NCBI GenBank assembly: GCA_016870485.1
Contig: VGBM01000018.1
Coordinates: 1 to 32,871, forward strand
DNA from: Actinomycetota bacterium
Lineage (GTDB): Bacteria > Actinomycetota > Thermoleophilia > Gaiellales > F1-60-MAGs149
Direction: 5' to 3'
Length of the DNA stretch: 32,871 bases
Shown: positions 1 through 8,317 of the stretch, in pieces
Numbering within the stretch: the first letter of the stretch is position 1
How the letters are laid out: each line of letters begins with the position of its first letter
Notes under the pieces: generated by a model
The model's input: the letters and a program-made list of their open reading frames with translations, nothing else
Told to the model about the DNA's origin: nothing
The model's database searches: none
Position numbers and translations under genes: made by a program

Positions 1-46
1 CGGCGCCCTCGACCGGATCGCCGCGCTGCTCGGGGAGCGCCGGTGA
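1..46 (+). CDS. 3' end of an upstream gene (partial)
   Basis: Frame 2 stays open from the window edge to a TGA at 44-46 and encodes about 14 residues ending in ALLGERR. It overlaps the GTG start of the next gene (GTGA), so it is probably the preceding member of the same operon. In arsenate operons this place is often held by an ArsR repressor or an arsenate reductase, but too little is visible to say which. Confidence 0.5.
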   Translation, partial: GALDRIAALLGERR

Positions 47-1068
47 CGGTGCGCATCGGCATCAACGGCTTCGGCCGCATCGGGCGGCTCGCGCTGCGCG
101 CCCTGCACGACCGCCCCGACCTCGGCCTCGAGGTCGTGCACGTCAACGAGACCGGCGGCGGCGCCGAGGCCTGCGCGCACCTGCTCGAGTTCGACTCGGT
201 GCACGGGCGCTGGGACCGGCGCATCACGGCCGCCGACGGCCAGTTCGCGATCGGCGGGCGCCTGATCGGCGTCTCGGGCCACGCCGACCCGGGCGACGTG
301 CCCTGGGGCGAGGCCGGCGTCGAGATCGTGCTCGAGGCGACCGGACGGCTGAAGACCCCCGAGCGGCTCGCGCCCCACTTCGCGCGCGGCGCCCGCAAGG
401 TGGTGGTCGCGGCCCCCGTCCACGACCCGGCGGCGGCCAACGTCGTGATGGGCGTCAACGAGGACGCCTACGTGCCCGACCTGCACGCGATCACCACGGC
501 GGCGTCCTGCACCACCAACTGCCTCGCCCCCGTGGTCAAGGCGCTGCACGAGGCGATCGGCATCCGCCACGGCCAGATCACCACGCTCCACGACCAGACG
601 AACACGCAGACGATCGTCGACCGGCCCCACGCCGACCTGCGCCGCGCCCGCGCCTCGAGCCTGTCCCTGATCCCCACCACCACGGGCTCCGCCATGGCGA
701 TCGGGCTGATCTTCCCCGAGCTCGAGGGCCGCCTCGACGGCCTCGCCGTGCGCGTGCCGCTCCTCAACGCGTCCCTGACCGACTGCGTCTTCGAGCTCGC
801 CCGCGAGACGACGGCCGCCGAGGTCAACGCGGTCCTGCGCGCCGCGGCCGACGGCCCCCTGCGCGGCATCCTCGGCTACGAGGAGCGCCCCCTCGTGTCC
901 GTCGACTACCGCACGGATCCGCGCTCCGGGATCGTCGACGCCCCCTCGACGCGCGTGATCGCCGGCACGCAGGCCAAGGTGCTCGTCTGGTACGACAACG
1001 AGTGGGGCTACGCCAACCGCTACGCGGAGCTCGCGGCGCTCGTGGCGCGGCTCCTGCCGGCCGGGTAG
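43..1068 (+). CDS. ArsJ-associated glyceraldehyde-3-phosphate dehydrogenase
   Basis: A full-length GAPDH of 341 residues. The N-terminal Rossmann motif [10 protein letters not shown] lies at residues 6-15, the catalytic cysteine is C156 in the ASCTTNC motif, and the partner histidine is H183. The segment after that histidine reads HDQTNTQ rather than the HAYTNDQ usual in glycolytic GAPDH, a form I associate with the arsenic-linked subfamily. The gene directly downstream is an ArsJ-type exporter, starting 5 bases after the stop. Family knowledge: such GAPDHs use arsenate in place of phosphate and make 1-arseno-3-phosphoglycerate, which ArsJ exports. The GTG start overlaps the preceding stop, implying translational coupling. 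The arsenic role is inferred from pairing and motif; a glycolytic GAPDH is the alternative. Confidence 0.85.
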   Translation: MTVRIGINGFGRIGRLALRALHDRPDLGLEVVHVNETGGGAEACAHLLEFDSVHGRWDRRITAADGQFAIGGRLIGVSGHADPGDVPWGEAGVEIVLEATGRLKTPERLAPHFARGARKVVVAAPVHDPAAANVVMGVNEDAYVPDLHAITTAASCTTNCLAPVVKALHEAIGIRHGQITTLHDQTNTQTIVDRPHADLRRARASSLSLIPTTTGSAMAIGLIFPELEGRLDGLAVRVPLLNASLTDCVFELARETTAAEVNAVLRAAADGPLRGILGYEERPLVSVDYRTDPRSGIVDAPSTRVIAGTQAKVLVWYDNEWGYANRYAELAALVARLLPAG

Positions 1069-1072
1069 GCCG

Positions 1073-2329
1073 GTGGCGGACGCCACCGCCCGCGCAGGGG
1101 ACCTGCGCAACTACGCGGTCGTGACCGCCGCCTACTGGGCGGACACGATCGCGGACGGCGCGATCCGCATCCTCGTCCTGTTCTTCTTCTACCGACTCGG
1201 CTACAGCCCGTTCGAGTTGGCCACGCTGTTCGTCTTCTACGAGGCGTTCGGCGTCGCCACCAACCTCGCGGGCGGCTGGATCGGCGCCCGCTTCGGGCTG
1301 CGCTCGACGCTCCTGCTCGGCCTCGTGGTGCAGCTCGGGGCGCTCGGCATGCTCGTGCTCGCCCCCGACCAGTGGCTCGTGGTCGGCTACGTGATGGCCG
1401 CGCAGGCCCTCAGCGGCATCGCCAAGGACCTGACCAAGATGAGCTCGAAGTCGGCGGTCAGGCTGGTCGCCCCCGCGGGCCGCGACGACGCGCTGTTCCG
1501 CTGGGTCGCGGTCCTGACCGGCTCGAAGAACGCCCTCAAGGGCGTCGGCTTCTTCGTCGGCGGCCTGCTCCTGTCCACCGTCGGCTTCCAGGCCGGGCTC
1601 GGCGTCCTCGCGGCCCTCGTCGGCGCCGGGCTCCTGCTCGTCCTCGTGGCCATGCGCGGCGACCTCGGCCGCGCCAGCCGCTCGGCGAGGTTCGCGCGCA
1701 TCTTCTCCCACTCGCGCGCGATCAACGTGCTCAGCCTCGCGCGCGTCTTCCTGTTCGCCTCGCGCGACATCTGGTTCGTGGTCGCGCTGCCCGTCTTCCT
1801 GCGCACGGTGCTCGGCTGGTCGTTCTGGGAGGTCGGCGGCTTCATGGCGATCTGGGTGATCGGCTACGGGGCGGTGCAGGCCGCGGCGCCACGGGTCCTG
1901 CGCCGCGAGGGCCATGCGGAGCCGAGCGGGCGGACCGCCGCCTGGCTCGCCCTCGGCCTCGCCGCCCTGCCCGCCCTGATCGCGGTCGCCCTGTGGATGG
2001 ACGTCGACGCAACCGTCGCACTGGTCGGCGGCCTGATCGCGTTCGGGGTCGTCTTCGCCCTCAACTCCTCCGTCCACTCGTTCCTGATCCTGCGCTACGC
2101 GGACGGCGACAAGGTCGCGATGAACGTCGGCTTCTACTACACGGCGAACGCCGCCGGCCGGCTCGCGGGCACCCTGCTGTCGGGCCTCATCTACCAGTGG
2201 CAGGGGCTTGAGGCGTGCCTCATCTGCTCGGCGCTCCTCGTGGTGCTGGCCGGCGCCGTCTCCCTCGCCCTGCCGGGTGGCACGCGGGGCGGGGCGGCCG
2301 TCGCGGCCGCCCCGCCCGCTCGCGCCTAG
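1073..2329 (+). CDS. arsJ: ArsJ-type organoarsenical MFS exporter
   Basis: A 418-residue, very hydrophobic protein with about twelve membrane segments. The N-terminal stretch with YWADTIADGAIR and LFFFYRLGYSPFELA, and the loop with SGIAKDLTKMSSKSA (about residues 113-127), match what I recall of ArsJ. ArsJ belongs to the major facilitator superfamily and exports 1-arseno-3-phosphoglycerate, which then breaks down outside the cell and releases arsenate. The GTG start lies 5 bases after the GAPDH stop, so the two are almost certainly cotranscribed. The stop codon shares a CTAG with the stop of the convergent etfA. The C-terminus is a short Ala-rich tail. A sugar or phosphate MFS transporter is a less likely alternative. 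Confidence 0.82.
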   Translation: MADATARAGDLRNYAVVTAAYWADTIADGAIRILVLFFFYRLGYSPFELATLFVFYEAFGVATNLAGGWIGARFGLRSTLLLGLVVQLGALGMLVLAPDQWLVVGYVMAAQALSGIAKDLTKMSSKSAVRLVAPAGRDDALFRWVAVLTGSKNALKGVGFFVGGLLLSTVGFQAGLGVLAALVGAGLLLVLVAMRGDLGRASRSARFARIFSHSRAINVLSLARVFLFASRDIWFVVALPVFLRTVLGWSFWEVGGFMAIWVIGYGAVQAAAPRVLRREGHAEPSGRTAAWLALGLAALPALIAVALWMDVDATVALVGGLIAFGVVFALNSSVHSFLILRYADGDKVAMNVGFYYTANAAGRLAGTLLSGLIYQWQGLEACLICSALLVVLAGAVSLALPGGTRGGAAVAAAPPARA

Positions 2330-3303
2330 CCCCGCGCGCGGACCAGCTCGGCCAGCTTGGGGACGATGTCGTGCAGGTCGCCGACCACGCCGAGGTCGGC
2401 GTAGTCGAAGATCGGGGCGTTCTTGTCCTTGTTGATCGCGACGATCGTGCCGGACCCCTGCATCCCGACCTTGTGCTGGATCGCCCCGGAGATGCCGCAG
2501 GCGATGTACAGCTTCGGCGAGACCGTCTTCCCGGTCTGGCCGACCTGGGCCGAGTACGGGTACCAGCCCGCGTCGACGACGGCGCGCGTCGCGGCGACGG
2601 CGCCGCCGAAGGCCGCGGCGCAGTCCTCGATCATGGCGAACCCGCCGGCGTCGCCGAGCCCGCGGCCGCCGGCCACGAGCACGTCGGCCGCGCCGATATC
2701 GGGACCGGAGTCCTCGGCGTCCTCGTGGCCGACCAGCTCGACGCCCTCCGACCAGCTGCGGAACGACGGCTGGATGCGCTCGACCGGCGCGGAGCCGGTC
2801 GCGCCCTCGGTCGGGGCGAACGAGTTGGCGCGGGTCACGACGACGCCGACCGGCGTCGCGAACCCGCAGTGCGCGAGCACCGAGTCGCCGAGGCCGGAGC
2901 GACGCGTGACGAGATCGGAGCCGTCGGCGACGAGCTCGACGGCGTCGATCACGATGCCGGCGCCGAGCCGGGCCGCGAGGCCCGCCATCGCGTCGGCGGT
3001 CATGATCGAGGCGCCGGCCAGCCAGTAGCGGTACTGGCCCGCCTCCTGCGCCGCGGCGCAGGCGTCGACGACGGGCTGCGCGAGCCCCGCGCCGAGGCGC
3101 GGATCGTCGGCCGCGACCACGGTCGCGGCGCCGTGGGCGCCGAGGTCGGCGAGCGCCGCGTCGTCGAGGCCGGAGCCCGTGACGACCGCGGTGACCGGCT
3201 CGCCGATCGCCGCGCCGAGGCGGGCCGCCTCCTCGAGGACGCCGAGCGAGCCCTTGGCGACCTGGCCGCCCTGGAGCTCGCAGAGGACCGCGATACCGGC
3301 CAT
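2326..3303 (-). CDS. etfA: Electron transfer flavoprotein alpha subunit
   Basis: A 325-residue EtfA. The C-terminal FAD domain is textbook: AGGRGLG, then TRAVVDAGWYP, QVGQTGKTVSPKLYIA, GISGAIQH and IVAINKDKNAPIF. EtfA and EtfB form a heterodimer that passes electrons from acyl-CoA and other dehydrogenases to the quinone pool through ETF:quinone oxidoreductase. The ATG at 3301-3303 shares its first base with the etfB TGA stop (TGATG), which fixes the start and shows translational coupling. The open frame runs further upstream, but that part is only the out-of-frame shadow of etfB. No partner oxidoreductase gene lies beside it. Confidence 0.96.
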   Translation of the reverse strand: MAGIAVLCELQGGQVAKGSLGVLEEAARLGAAIGEPVTAVVTGSGLDDAALADLGAHGAATVVAADDPRLGAGLAQPVVDACAAAQEAGQYRYWLAGASIMTADAMAGLAARLGAGIVIDAVELVADGSDLVTRRSGLGDSVLAHCGFATPVGVVVTRANSFAPTEGATGSAPVERIQPSFRSWSEGVELVGHEDAEDSGPDIGAADVLVAGGRGLGDAGGFAMIEDCAAAFGGAVAATRAVVDAGWYPYSAQVGQTGKTVSPKLYIACGISGAIQHKVGMQGSGTIVAINKDKNAPIFDYADLGVVGDLHDIVPKLAELVRARG

Positions 3304-4088
3304 CAGGCCACCACCTTCTTCTCGACGAGGAACTCGATGATCTTCTCGGCCGCCGTGCCGTCGTCCTCGATCAGGACGGTGTCGCCGCGGCCCTCGGGCT
3401 TCGACAGCCCGCCCACCCTCGTGCCGGCGCCCGCGGCGCCCACCGAGGCCGGGTCGACGCCGAGGTCGGCCAGCGCGAGCACCTCGTGCGGCTTCTTCTT
3501 GGCGCCCATGATCGCGGGCAGCGGCGGATAGCGCGGGTCGTTGATCGCGTCGGAGACCGACACGACGCACGGCGTCTGCGCCCTGACGGTGTCGTAGCCC
3601 GTCTCGACCTGGCGCTTGACGGTGACGGAGCCGTCGCCGACCTCGATCGACGCGGCCTGCGTCACGCACGGCAGCTCGAGCAGCTCGGCGACGAGGCCGG
3701 CCATCACGTAGCACTCGGCGTCGGCGGCCTGCTGGCCGAGCAGGATCAGGTCGTACTGGTCGCGCCTCAGGGCCGCGGCGAGGATGCGGGCCGTGCCGAG
3801 CAGGTCGCTGCCGGCGGCCGCCTCGTCGGCGACGTGGACGGAGCGGTCACCGCCCTGCGCGAGCGCGCGGTCGACGCTGCGGGCCGCGCTCTCCGGCCCG
3901 ACCGTGACCACGGTGATCTCGGTGTCGGGGGCGGGGCCCTCCTTGATCCGGACCGCGGCCTCGATCGCGTGGCGGTCGTACGGGTTGAGCGTGTTCTCGC
4001 CGGCCCGCACGAGCCGGTTCGTGCCCTCGTCGATCCGCTTCTCCGCGGACGGATCGGGGACTTCCTTCACGCAGATCGCGATACGCAC
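3303..4088 (-). CDS. etfB: Electron transfer flavoprotein beta subunit
   Basis: A 261-residue EtfB with the family hallmarks: ICVKEVPDP at the N-terminus, NPYDRHAIEAA (about 36-46), the nucleotide-binding region DLILLGQQAAD, and near the C-terminus INDPRYPPLPAIMGAKKKP. It is the AMP-binding partner of EtfA. The start is GTG at 4086-4088, behind a perfect AGGAGG ribosome-binding site five bases upstream. A TATCGT -10-like hexamer lies about 28 bases before the start on the minus strand (4116-4121). It is the first gene of the etfB-etfA operon. Confidence 0.96.
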   Translation of the reverse strand: MRIAICVKEVPDPSAEKRIDEGTNRLVRAGENTLNPYDRHAIEAAVRIKEGPAPDTEITVVTVGPESAARSVDRALAQGGDRSVHVADEAAAGSDLLGTARILAAALRRDQYDLILLGQQAADAECYVMAGLVAELLELPCVTQAASIEVGDGSVTVKRQVETGYDTVRAQTPCVVSVSDAINDPRYPPLPAIMGAKKKPHEVLALADLGVDPASVGAAGAGTRVGGLSKPEGRGDTVLIEDDGTAAEKIIEFLVEKKVVA

Positions 4089-4115
4089 GGGGGCCTCCTG
4101 GTCGTCTGCCGCGCA

Positions 4116-4121
4116 ACGATA
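4116..4121 (-). promoter_or_regulatory. Candidate -10 element of the etfBA promoter
   Basis: On the minus strand the hexamer TATCGT lies 27 bases before the etfB GTG, with the AGGAGG ribosome-binding site between them. No convincing -35 hexamer was seen. Confidence 0.4.
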
Positions 4122-4149
4122 CCCAACGGCACCAGATGATTCGCCGGGT

Positions 4150-4428
4150 TCAGGCGGCGCGGCTGAACGGCCCGCGCCGGCGGCGGCCCGCCTCGCGGCC
4201 CAGGGCCAATACGTCCGGGGGCACGTCGGCGCCCCGCGCGGCGGCGACGCCGGCGGCCGCGACGGCCTCCGCGATCAGCCCCGCGCGGCGCAGGACGACG
4301 CAGGCCTGCACGACCTCGTCGGCGGGCGACAGTTCGTCGGCCACGATCCCGCGCGCCAGCTCGACCGCCTGCTCGCGGCGGTGCGGGCCCTCGTCGAGGA
4401 GGTAGCGGGCTGCCCGGGCTGCGCTCAC
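4150..4428 (-). CDS. Small hypothetical protein
   Basis: About 92 residues if translation starts at GTG 4426-4428, which has GGGAG a few bases upstream. GTG 4435-4437 in the same frame is an alternative. The protein is predicted helical and Ala/Arg-rich, with segments like AARYLLDEGPHRREQAVELARGIVADELSPADEVV and a basic tail RRRRGPF. It has no cysteines beyond one, no signal peptide and no membrane segment. I do not recognise the family. It lies alone between etfB and the divergent phosphate locus, reading away from the latter. The codon pattern is typical of coding sequence here, but the gene is short and so less certain. Confidence 0.5.
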   Translation of the reverse strand: MSAARAARYLLDEGPHRREQAVELARGIVADELSPADEVVQACVVLRRAGLIAEAVAAAGVAAARGADVPPDVLALGREAGRRRRGPFSRAA

Positions 4429-4477
4429 GGCTCCCACGCTACCCCCGGCGTGCGCGCCGGTGGGCCCCTGCGCGACG

Positions 4478-4506
4478 TCCGAACAGAGCCTTAACGAAGC
4501 CTGGCA
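4478..4506 (+). promoter_or_regulatory. Candidate Pho box (three 7-bp repeats at 11-bp period)
   Basis: TCCGAAC, CCTTAAC and CCTGGCA start at 4478, 4489 and 4500, each separated by 4 bases (AGAG, GAAG). The 7+4 layout at one helical turn is that of PhoB/PhoP-type operators. The middle unit resembles the TTAACA core of Bacillus Pho boxes. The site lies about 170 bases upstream of the first gene of the pst locus. The layout is seen directly; the regulator is inferred. Confidence 0.4.
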
Positions 4507-4547
4507 TGGCCGCCGGAGGCCGGAGAACGGGCGATTTCGCGTCGATT

Positions 4548-4571
4548 GTGAAGCCCGCGCGCGGTCTTCAC
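4548..4571. repeat. 24-bp imperfect palindrome in the pst leader
   Basis: The arms GTGAAG and CTTCAC flank a CCGCGCGCGG-like core; 22 of 24 positions are self-complementary. It may be an operator or an RNA stem in the 5' leader of the phosphate operon. It is not followed by a T-run. Confidence 0.45.
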
Positions 4572-4641
4572 CGGTCCGGTACGCGACTCCCCCAACGCCT
4601 TCACCCATGGACCTCCCGCGTCTCCGTACGGTCCCGACTGA

Positions 4642-4675
4642 CCGCGGAGCATCCGCGGGATCCCCAAGGAGGATC
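4642..4675 (+). promoter_or_regulatory. Hairpins around the ribosome-binding site at 4668
   Basis: CCGCGGA (4642-4648) pairs with TCCGCGG (4652-4658) over a 3-base loop. Right after it, GATCC (4659-4663) can pair with GGATC (4671-4675), which would cover part of the AGGAGG ribosome-binding site at 4667-4672. This could tune translation of the secreted protein, or simply be GC-rich chance. Confidence 0.3.
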
Positions 4676-4676
4676 T

Positions 4677-5408
4677 TTGAAGAGGAACGGTCGTCTCATC
4701 GCGCTCGGCGTCTGCGCGGCGATCGGCGCGGCGTTCGCCGCGCCGGCGCTGGTCGGCGCCGAGGGGCCGGTCTCGCTGGCCCGCAACAGCTACGCGCTCA
4801 GCGGTTTCAAGCTCTCGCCCCATGGCAAGCAGCCGAGGTCGGTCGTGCCTACGAACTCGCAGGGCAAGTTCCCGCAGCGCACGCTCGACCTCAGCAAGAT
4901 CCCGTGGGGCACCACGGTGACGGGCGTCGTGGGCATCGAGTTCACGAACCCCCAGAACTGCGGCACCTCGCCGGCCTTCACCTACAGCGCAACGTCGCGC
5001 GCCTGCCAGAACACGTTCGGCTCCGGCGTCTCGTTCCCGCTGCAGGCCCCCGTGCCGATCAAGCCGGCCAAGATCGGCATCCTCGGCGGCCTCAACGAGA
5101 ACGGCGACTGCGCGGGCTCGTTCGCCAACCCGACGGCGCCTCCGGGCTTCCTCTGCGTCTACCCCGGCAAGACCGGCTCGGCCGCCGAGTACTTCGACAA
5201 GTCCGAGGCGGACATCTTCAACATCTCGAGGAACAGCGACGGCGCCTACGCCGTCGAGGTGTACCCGCTGACAGGCAACGCCTCAAAGCACGGGTTCCGC
5301 ATCGCGGCGCAGGGCGCGATCGCCGGTGCCGCCAAGTTCTTCGGCACCTGGGCGTACACCGCCCCGGGCGTCACCTCCGCCGAGGCCCGCGCGGCCGACG
5401 CCTCCTAG
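4677..5408 (+). CDS. Secreted protein of unknown function heading the pst locus
   Basis: A 243-residue protein read from a TTG start at 4677-4679. The TTG is chosen because AGGAGG lies five bases upstream and because it gives a clean signal peptide: KRNGR, then a hydrophobic stretch, then an ALVGA-type cleavage region near residue 28. An upstream ATG in the same frame (4506) would add 57 arginine-rich residues and bury the signal. The mature part is rich in Gly, Ser, Asn and Pro, has four cysteines (in NCGTS, ACQNT, DCAGS and LCVYP) that could form two disulfides, and looks like a beta-rich extracellular domain. I do not recognise the family. Its place directly before pstS, with only 36 bases between them, suggests a role in phosphate starvation. 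Confidence 0.8.
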   Translation: MKRNGRLIALGVCAAIGAAFAAPALVGAEGPVSLARNSYALSGFKLSPHGKQPRSVVPTNSQGKFPQRTLDLSKIPWGTTVTGVVGIEFTNPQNCGTSPAFTYSATSRACQNTFGSGVSFPLQAPVPIKPAKIGILGGLNENGDCAGSFANPTAPPGFLCVYPGKTGSAAEYFDKSEADIFNISRNSDGAYAVEVYPLTGNASKHGFRIAAQGAIAGAAKFFGTWAYTAPGVTSAEARAADAS

Positions 5409-5444
5409 CGATCCCCTGACCAGAGAGACACGAGAAAGGCAGCA

Positions 5445-6290
5445 ATGAAGAAGCAGCTCATCATCCTCGCCGCGACGATGGCGGTCCTCCTGGCCGTCAC
5501 CGGCACGGCCTCCGCCCAGGTGACGAAGATCGTCACCGGCGGCTCGACCGGCCTGCAGATCCTCGGTTCGGCGCTCGCCGCCCAGTACGGCAAGGACACC
5601 AAGGGCAAGGTCCGCGTGACGGTCTCGGGCGGCGGCTCCGGCGCCGGCCAGACGGGTGCGGCCAACGGCACGTTCCAGATCGGCAACTCGTCATCGGACA
5701 AGTCGTCGTCGACGCCCGCCGGCCTGACCTTCACCCCGATCACGAAGGAGCCCTTCGCGATCGTCGTCAACCCAGCGAACCCGATCAAGGGCCTCACGGG
5801 CGCTCAGGTCAAGCAGATCTTCCTCGGCCAGGTCACGAACTGGAAGGACCTCGGCTGGGCCCAGGGCGGCGCCATCAAGTGCTTCTCGCGCGTGGCCACG
5901 TCCGGCACCCGCCAGTCGTTCCAGAAGCTGTTCCTCGGGAGCATCTCCACCCCGGTGTCGAACTCGTGCCCGGCGCTCGCGTCGAACGCGCTCGACCGCT
6001 CGGCGGTGGCCAACTCGAAGAGCGGCATCGCGTTCGTGACCTACGCCTACACCGTGGGCTCGGGCGGCGCGACGGTAAAGACGCTACCGATCGACGGCGT
6101 CACGCCGACCCTCCAGAACGTGGTCAGCAACAAGTACCGGTACTGGAACTGCCAGTACCTCGTCACCAAGGGCGAGCCCGCCGGTGACGTCAAGACCTAC
6201 ATCGACTGGGTCCGCGGCAGCAAGGGCGCGGCCGTGATCAAGACCTACGCCGTGCCGTTCTCCGGCACCTACGACCAGTGCGTCTCCTAG
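5445..6290 (+). CDS. pstS: PstS-like phosphate-binding protein
   Basis: A 281-residue extracellular solute-binding protein of the PstS family. After a signal peptide (residues 1-25, TGTASA-Q) come the phosphate-loop-like TGGSTGLQILG, VSGGGSGAG, a QIGNSSSDK stretch, the hinge segment LTGAQVKQIFLGQVTNWKDLG and a second loop TSGTRQSF. Its role is to capture phosphate and hand it to PstC-PstA. Unusually for a Gram-positive lineage there is no lipobox cysteine, so the mature protein should be released or held another way. A GAAAGG ribosome-binding site precedes the ATG. The downstream PstCAB genes fix the function. Confidence 0.88.
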   Translation: MKKQLIILAATMAVLLAVTGTASAQVTKIVTGGSTGLQILGSALAAQYGKDTKGKVRVTVSGGGSGAGQTGAANGTFQIGNSSSDKSSSTPAGLTFTPITKEPFAIVVNPANPIKGLTGAQVKQIFLGQVTNWKDLGWAQGGAIKCFSRVATSGTRQSFQKLFLGSISTPVSNSCPALASNALDRSAVANSKSGIAFVTYAYTVGSGGATVKTLPIDGVTPTLQNVVSNKYRYWNCQYLVTKGEPAGDVKTYIDWVRGSKGAAVIKTYAVPFSGTYDQCVS

Positions 6291-6310
6291 GCCCGACGCG
6301 CTGAAGCACC

Positions 6311-6343
6311 GCGGGGGCTCCGGTCGTCGACCGGGGCCCCCGC
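6311..6343 (+). terminator. Strong hairpin between pstS and pstC
   Basis: A nearly perfect 33-base inverted repeat (arms begin GCGGGGGC and end GCCCCCGC, one T-G pair, central GTC) lies 20 bases after the pstS stop. It lacks a T-run. In pst operons such an element typically protects or terminates part of the transcript, so the binding protein is made in excess over the permease. Confidence 0.6.
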
Positions 6344-6372
6344 ACCCCTCCCCTCCCACACCCCCGCACCCG

Positions 6373-7395
6373 GTGGCCACCTTCACCCGCCCCCTCGTCG
6401 AGCCCCGGCCGCAGAGCGGAGGCGCCTCGGCGACGCGCGCCGACGGGATCTTCCGCGCCGTCCTGATCGCGATCTCCGCGTTCATGCTGATCGTGATCGC
6501 CGCGATCACCGTCTTCGTCTTCTACGTCGGCTGGCCGTCCTTCTCCGCGAACGGCCTGAGCTGGTTCGGGTCGGGCGACACGCCGCTCGACGTCGAGCTC
6601 GGCTACTCCTTCCTCGGCGACCCCGAGGGCGGCCGCTACACGACCCTGAACGCCTGGCCGGCGCTCCTCGGCACGCTCCTGACCACCGGCGGCGCTCTGC
6701 TCCTCTCCTTCCCGTTCGCGCTCCTCGCCGCGATCTTCATCGCCGAGCTCGCGCCCAAGCGCCTCGCCGCGTTCCTCGACCCGATCGTGTCCGTCCTCGC
6801 GGCGACGCCGTCCGTGATCTACGGCCTGTTCGCGATCCTCGTCCTCGCCCCGCTGATCGAGCAGAACCTGATCCCGCAGGACAAGGCCGAACAGATCTCG
6901 CCGGTGGTCACCCTGACCGGCGCCAACGTGCTGCTCGGGATCCTCGTCCTCACGCTGATGATCGCGCCGCTGATGATCGCGATCTTCGCCGACGCGCTGC
7001 GCGCCGTCCCCGTCAAGTGGAAGGAGGGCGCGATCGCCCTCGGCTGCGACGAGTGGCGGATGACGCGCCGGGTCTCGATCCGAGCGATCCGCCCCGCCCT
7101 CGTCGCCGGCACCACGCTGGCCATGGGCCGCGCCGTCGGCGAGGCGATCGCCCTGTCGATGGCGACGGGCTCCATCGCCTTCATCCCGAACCCGCTCGAC
7201 GGCTACTTCTTCTTCCTGGAGCCGGTCCGCTCCCTCGCCTCGTCGATCGTCGACTACTCCGAGGGCTTCGAGTCGCCCGAGCTGAAGGCCAACCTGTTCG
7301 CCTTCGGCGTGATCCTGCTGATCACCACCGCGGCGCTGACGATCGGCGCGAAGATCGCCTCGCGCGCCGCCGAGAAGAAGCTGGGCGGGAGCTGA
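6373..7395 (+). CDS. pstC: Phosphate ABC transporter permease PstC
   Basis: A 340-residue inner-membrane permease with a cytoplasmic N-terminus, a first transmembrane helix at about residues 33-55, an extracellular loop and five further helices. The coupling-helix region EGAIALGCDEWRMTRRVSIRAIRPALVAG carries the EAA-type loop that contacts the ATPase, and MGRAVGEAIALSMATG is typical of PstC. It forms the phosphate channel with PstA. The start is GTG at 6373; no clear ribosome-binding site precedes it. The next gene starts one base after the TGA. Confidence 0.93.
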   Translation: MATFTRPLVEPRPQSGGASATRADGIFRAVLIAISAFMLIVIAAITVFVFYVGWPSFSANGLSWFGSGDTPLDVELGYSFLGDPEGGRYTTLNAWPALLGTLLTTGGALLLSFPFALLAAIFIAELAPKRLAAFLDPIVSVLAATPSVIYGLFAILVLAPLIEQNLIPQDKAEQISPVVTLTGANVLLGILVLTLMIAPLMIAIFADALRAVPVKWKEGAIALGCDEWRMTRRVSIRAIRPALVAGTTLAMGRAVGEAIALSMATGSIAFIPNPLDGYFFFLEPVRSLASSIVDYSEGFESPELKANLFAFGVILLITTAALTIGAKIASRAAEKKLGGS

Positions 7396-7396
7396 G

Positions 7397-8317
7397 ATGC
7401 CGGTCCGCCTCTCCGACCGGATCGGCGTCGGCATCGCGTACGTCGCCGGCACGATCCTGATCGTCGCCGTCGCCGTGATCATGCTGTGGCTGATCGTGCA
7501 GGGCCTCGGCACGATCTCGTGGGACTTCCTGACCGGCGAGCCCGCGCCGGGCACCCTCGAGCAGGGCGTCTCCGGCGGCATCCTGCCCGCCATCGTCGGC
7601 ACGTTCCTCGTCGTCGCCTTCGGCATGGCGGTCGCGTTCCCGCTCGGCCTCGGTGTCGCGATCTTCCTGACCGAGTACCGCCAGCCTGCCTGGCTCGCGA
7701 AGGGCACGGACACCGCGATCGACCTGATCTTCGGCGTCCCGAGCATCGTGTTCGCGCTGTTCGGCCTCGCGATCTTCTCGCAGGGCTGGCTGTCCTTCAT
7801 CTCCAACCCCGTCGGCGACACCGGCATGGCCACGGCGCAGTCGTTCTTCTGCTCGTCCTTGATGATGGCGCTGATCGGCCTGCCGCCCGTCGTGCGCTCA
7901 AGCCAGGCCGCGATCCTCGGCGTCCCCGACCAGCAGCGCGAGGCCGCCTACGCGCTCGGCAAGGGCCGCCTCACGACGATCCGCCGGATCGTGGTCCCCG
8001 GCGCCCGCCCCGGCATCGCGACCGGCATCGTGCTCGGCGTCGGCCGCATCGCGGGCGACACGGCGATCGTCTGGATCCTGCTCGGCGGCGCCGTCCTGCA
8101 GGCCCCGCCGGACGGCTGGTACCTGCCCTGGAACCTGATGGACTTCCTGCGCAGCGAGGGATCGACCCTGACCACCTACATCTTCTTCTCCTCCCCGGCC
8201 GGCGAGGGCAACTCGCCCGGACCGGCGTACGGCGCGGCCTTCGTCCTGATGGTCGTGATCCTCATCGTCAACATCGCGCTGATCCGGCTGAGTCGGCGCA
8301 AGATCGGAAAGCGGTGA
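7397..8317 (+). CDS. pstA: Phosphate ABC transporter permease PstA
   Basis: A 306-residue permease with about six membrane helices. Diagnostic segments are PLGLGVAIFLTEY, the IFGVPSIVFALFGLAIF helix, the coupling loop QREAAYALGKGRLTTIRRIVVPGARPG, and VGRIAGDTAIVWILLG. It pairs with PstC in the phosphate channel. The ATG at 7397 directly follows the pstC stop, preceded by GGCGGGAG as ribosome-binding site inside pstC. Its stop overlaps the GTG start of pstB. Confidence 0.93.
   Translation: MPVRLSDRIGVGIAYVAGTILIVAVAVIMLWLIVQGLGTISWDFLTGEPAPGTLEQGVSGGILPAIVGTFLVVAFGMAVAFPLGLGVAIFLTEYRQPAWLAKGTDTAIDLIFGVPSIVFALFGLAIFSQGWLSFISNPVGDTGMATAQSFFCSSLMMALIGLPPVVRSSQAAILGVPDQQREAAYALGKGRLTTIRRIVVPGARPGIATGIVLGVGRIAGDTAIVWILLGGAVLQAPPDGWYLPWNLMDFLRSEGSTLTTYIFFSSPAGEGNSPGPAYGAAFVLMVVILIVNIALIRLSRRKIGKR

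Noticed and set aside
824..2077. Long minus-strand frame of 417 codons opposite arsJ
   Set aside because: Low-complexity Arg/Asp/Glu/Gly product typical of an antisense shadow in GC-rich DNA; the plus strand holds a recognisable transporter.
3304..3714. N-terminal extension of etfA
   Set aside because: It overlaps most of etfB out of frame, and the EtfA family begins at the ATG at 3303.
4506..4676. Upstream ATG for the secreted protein at 4677
   Set aside because: It would place 57 Arg-rich residues before the signal peptide and has no ribosome-binding site, whereas TTG 4677 has AGGAGG.
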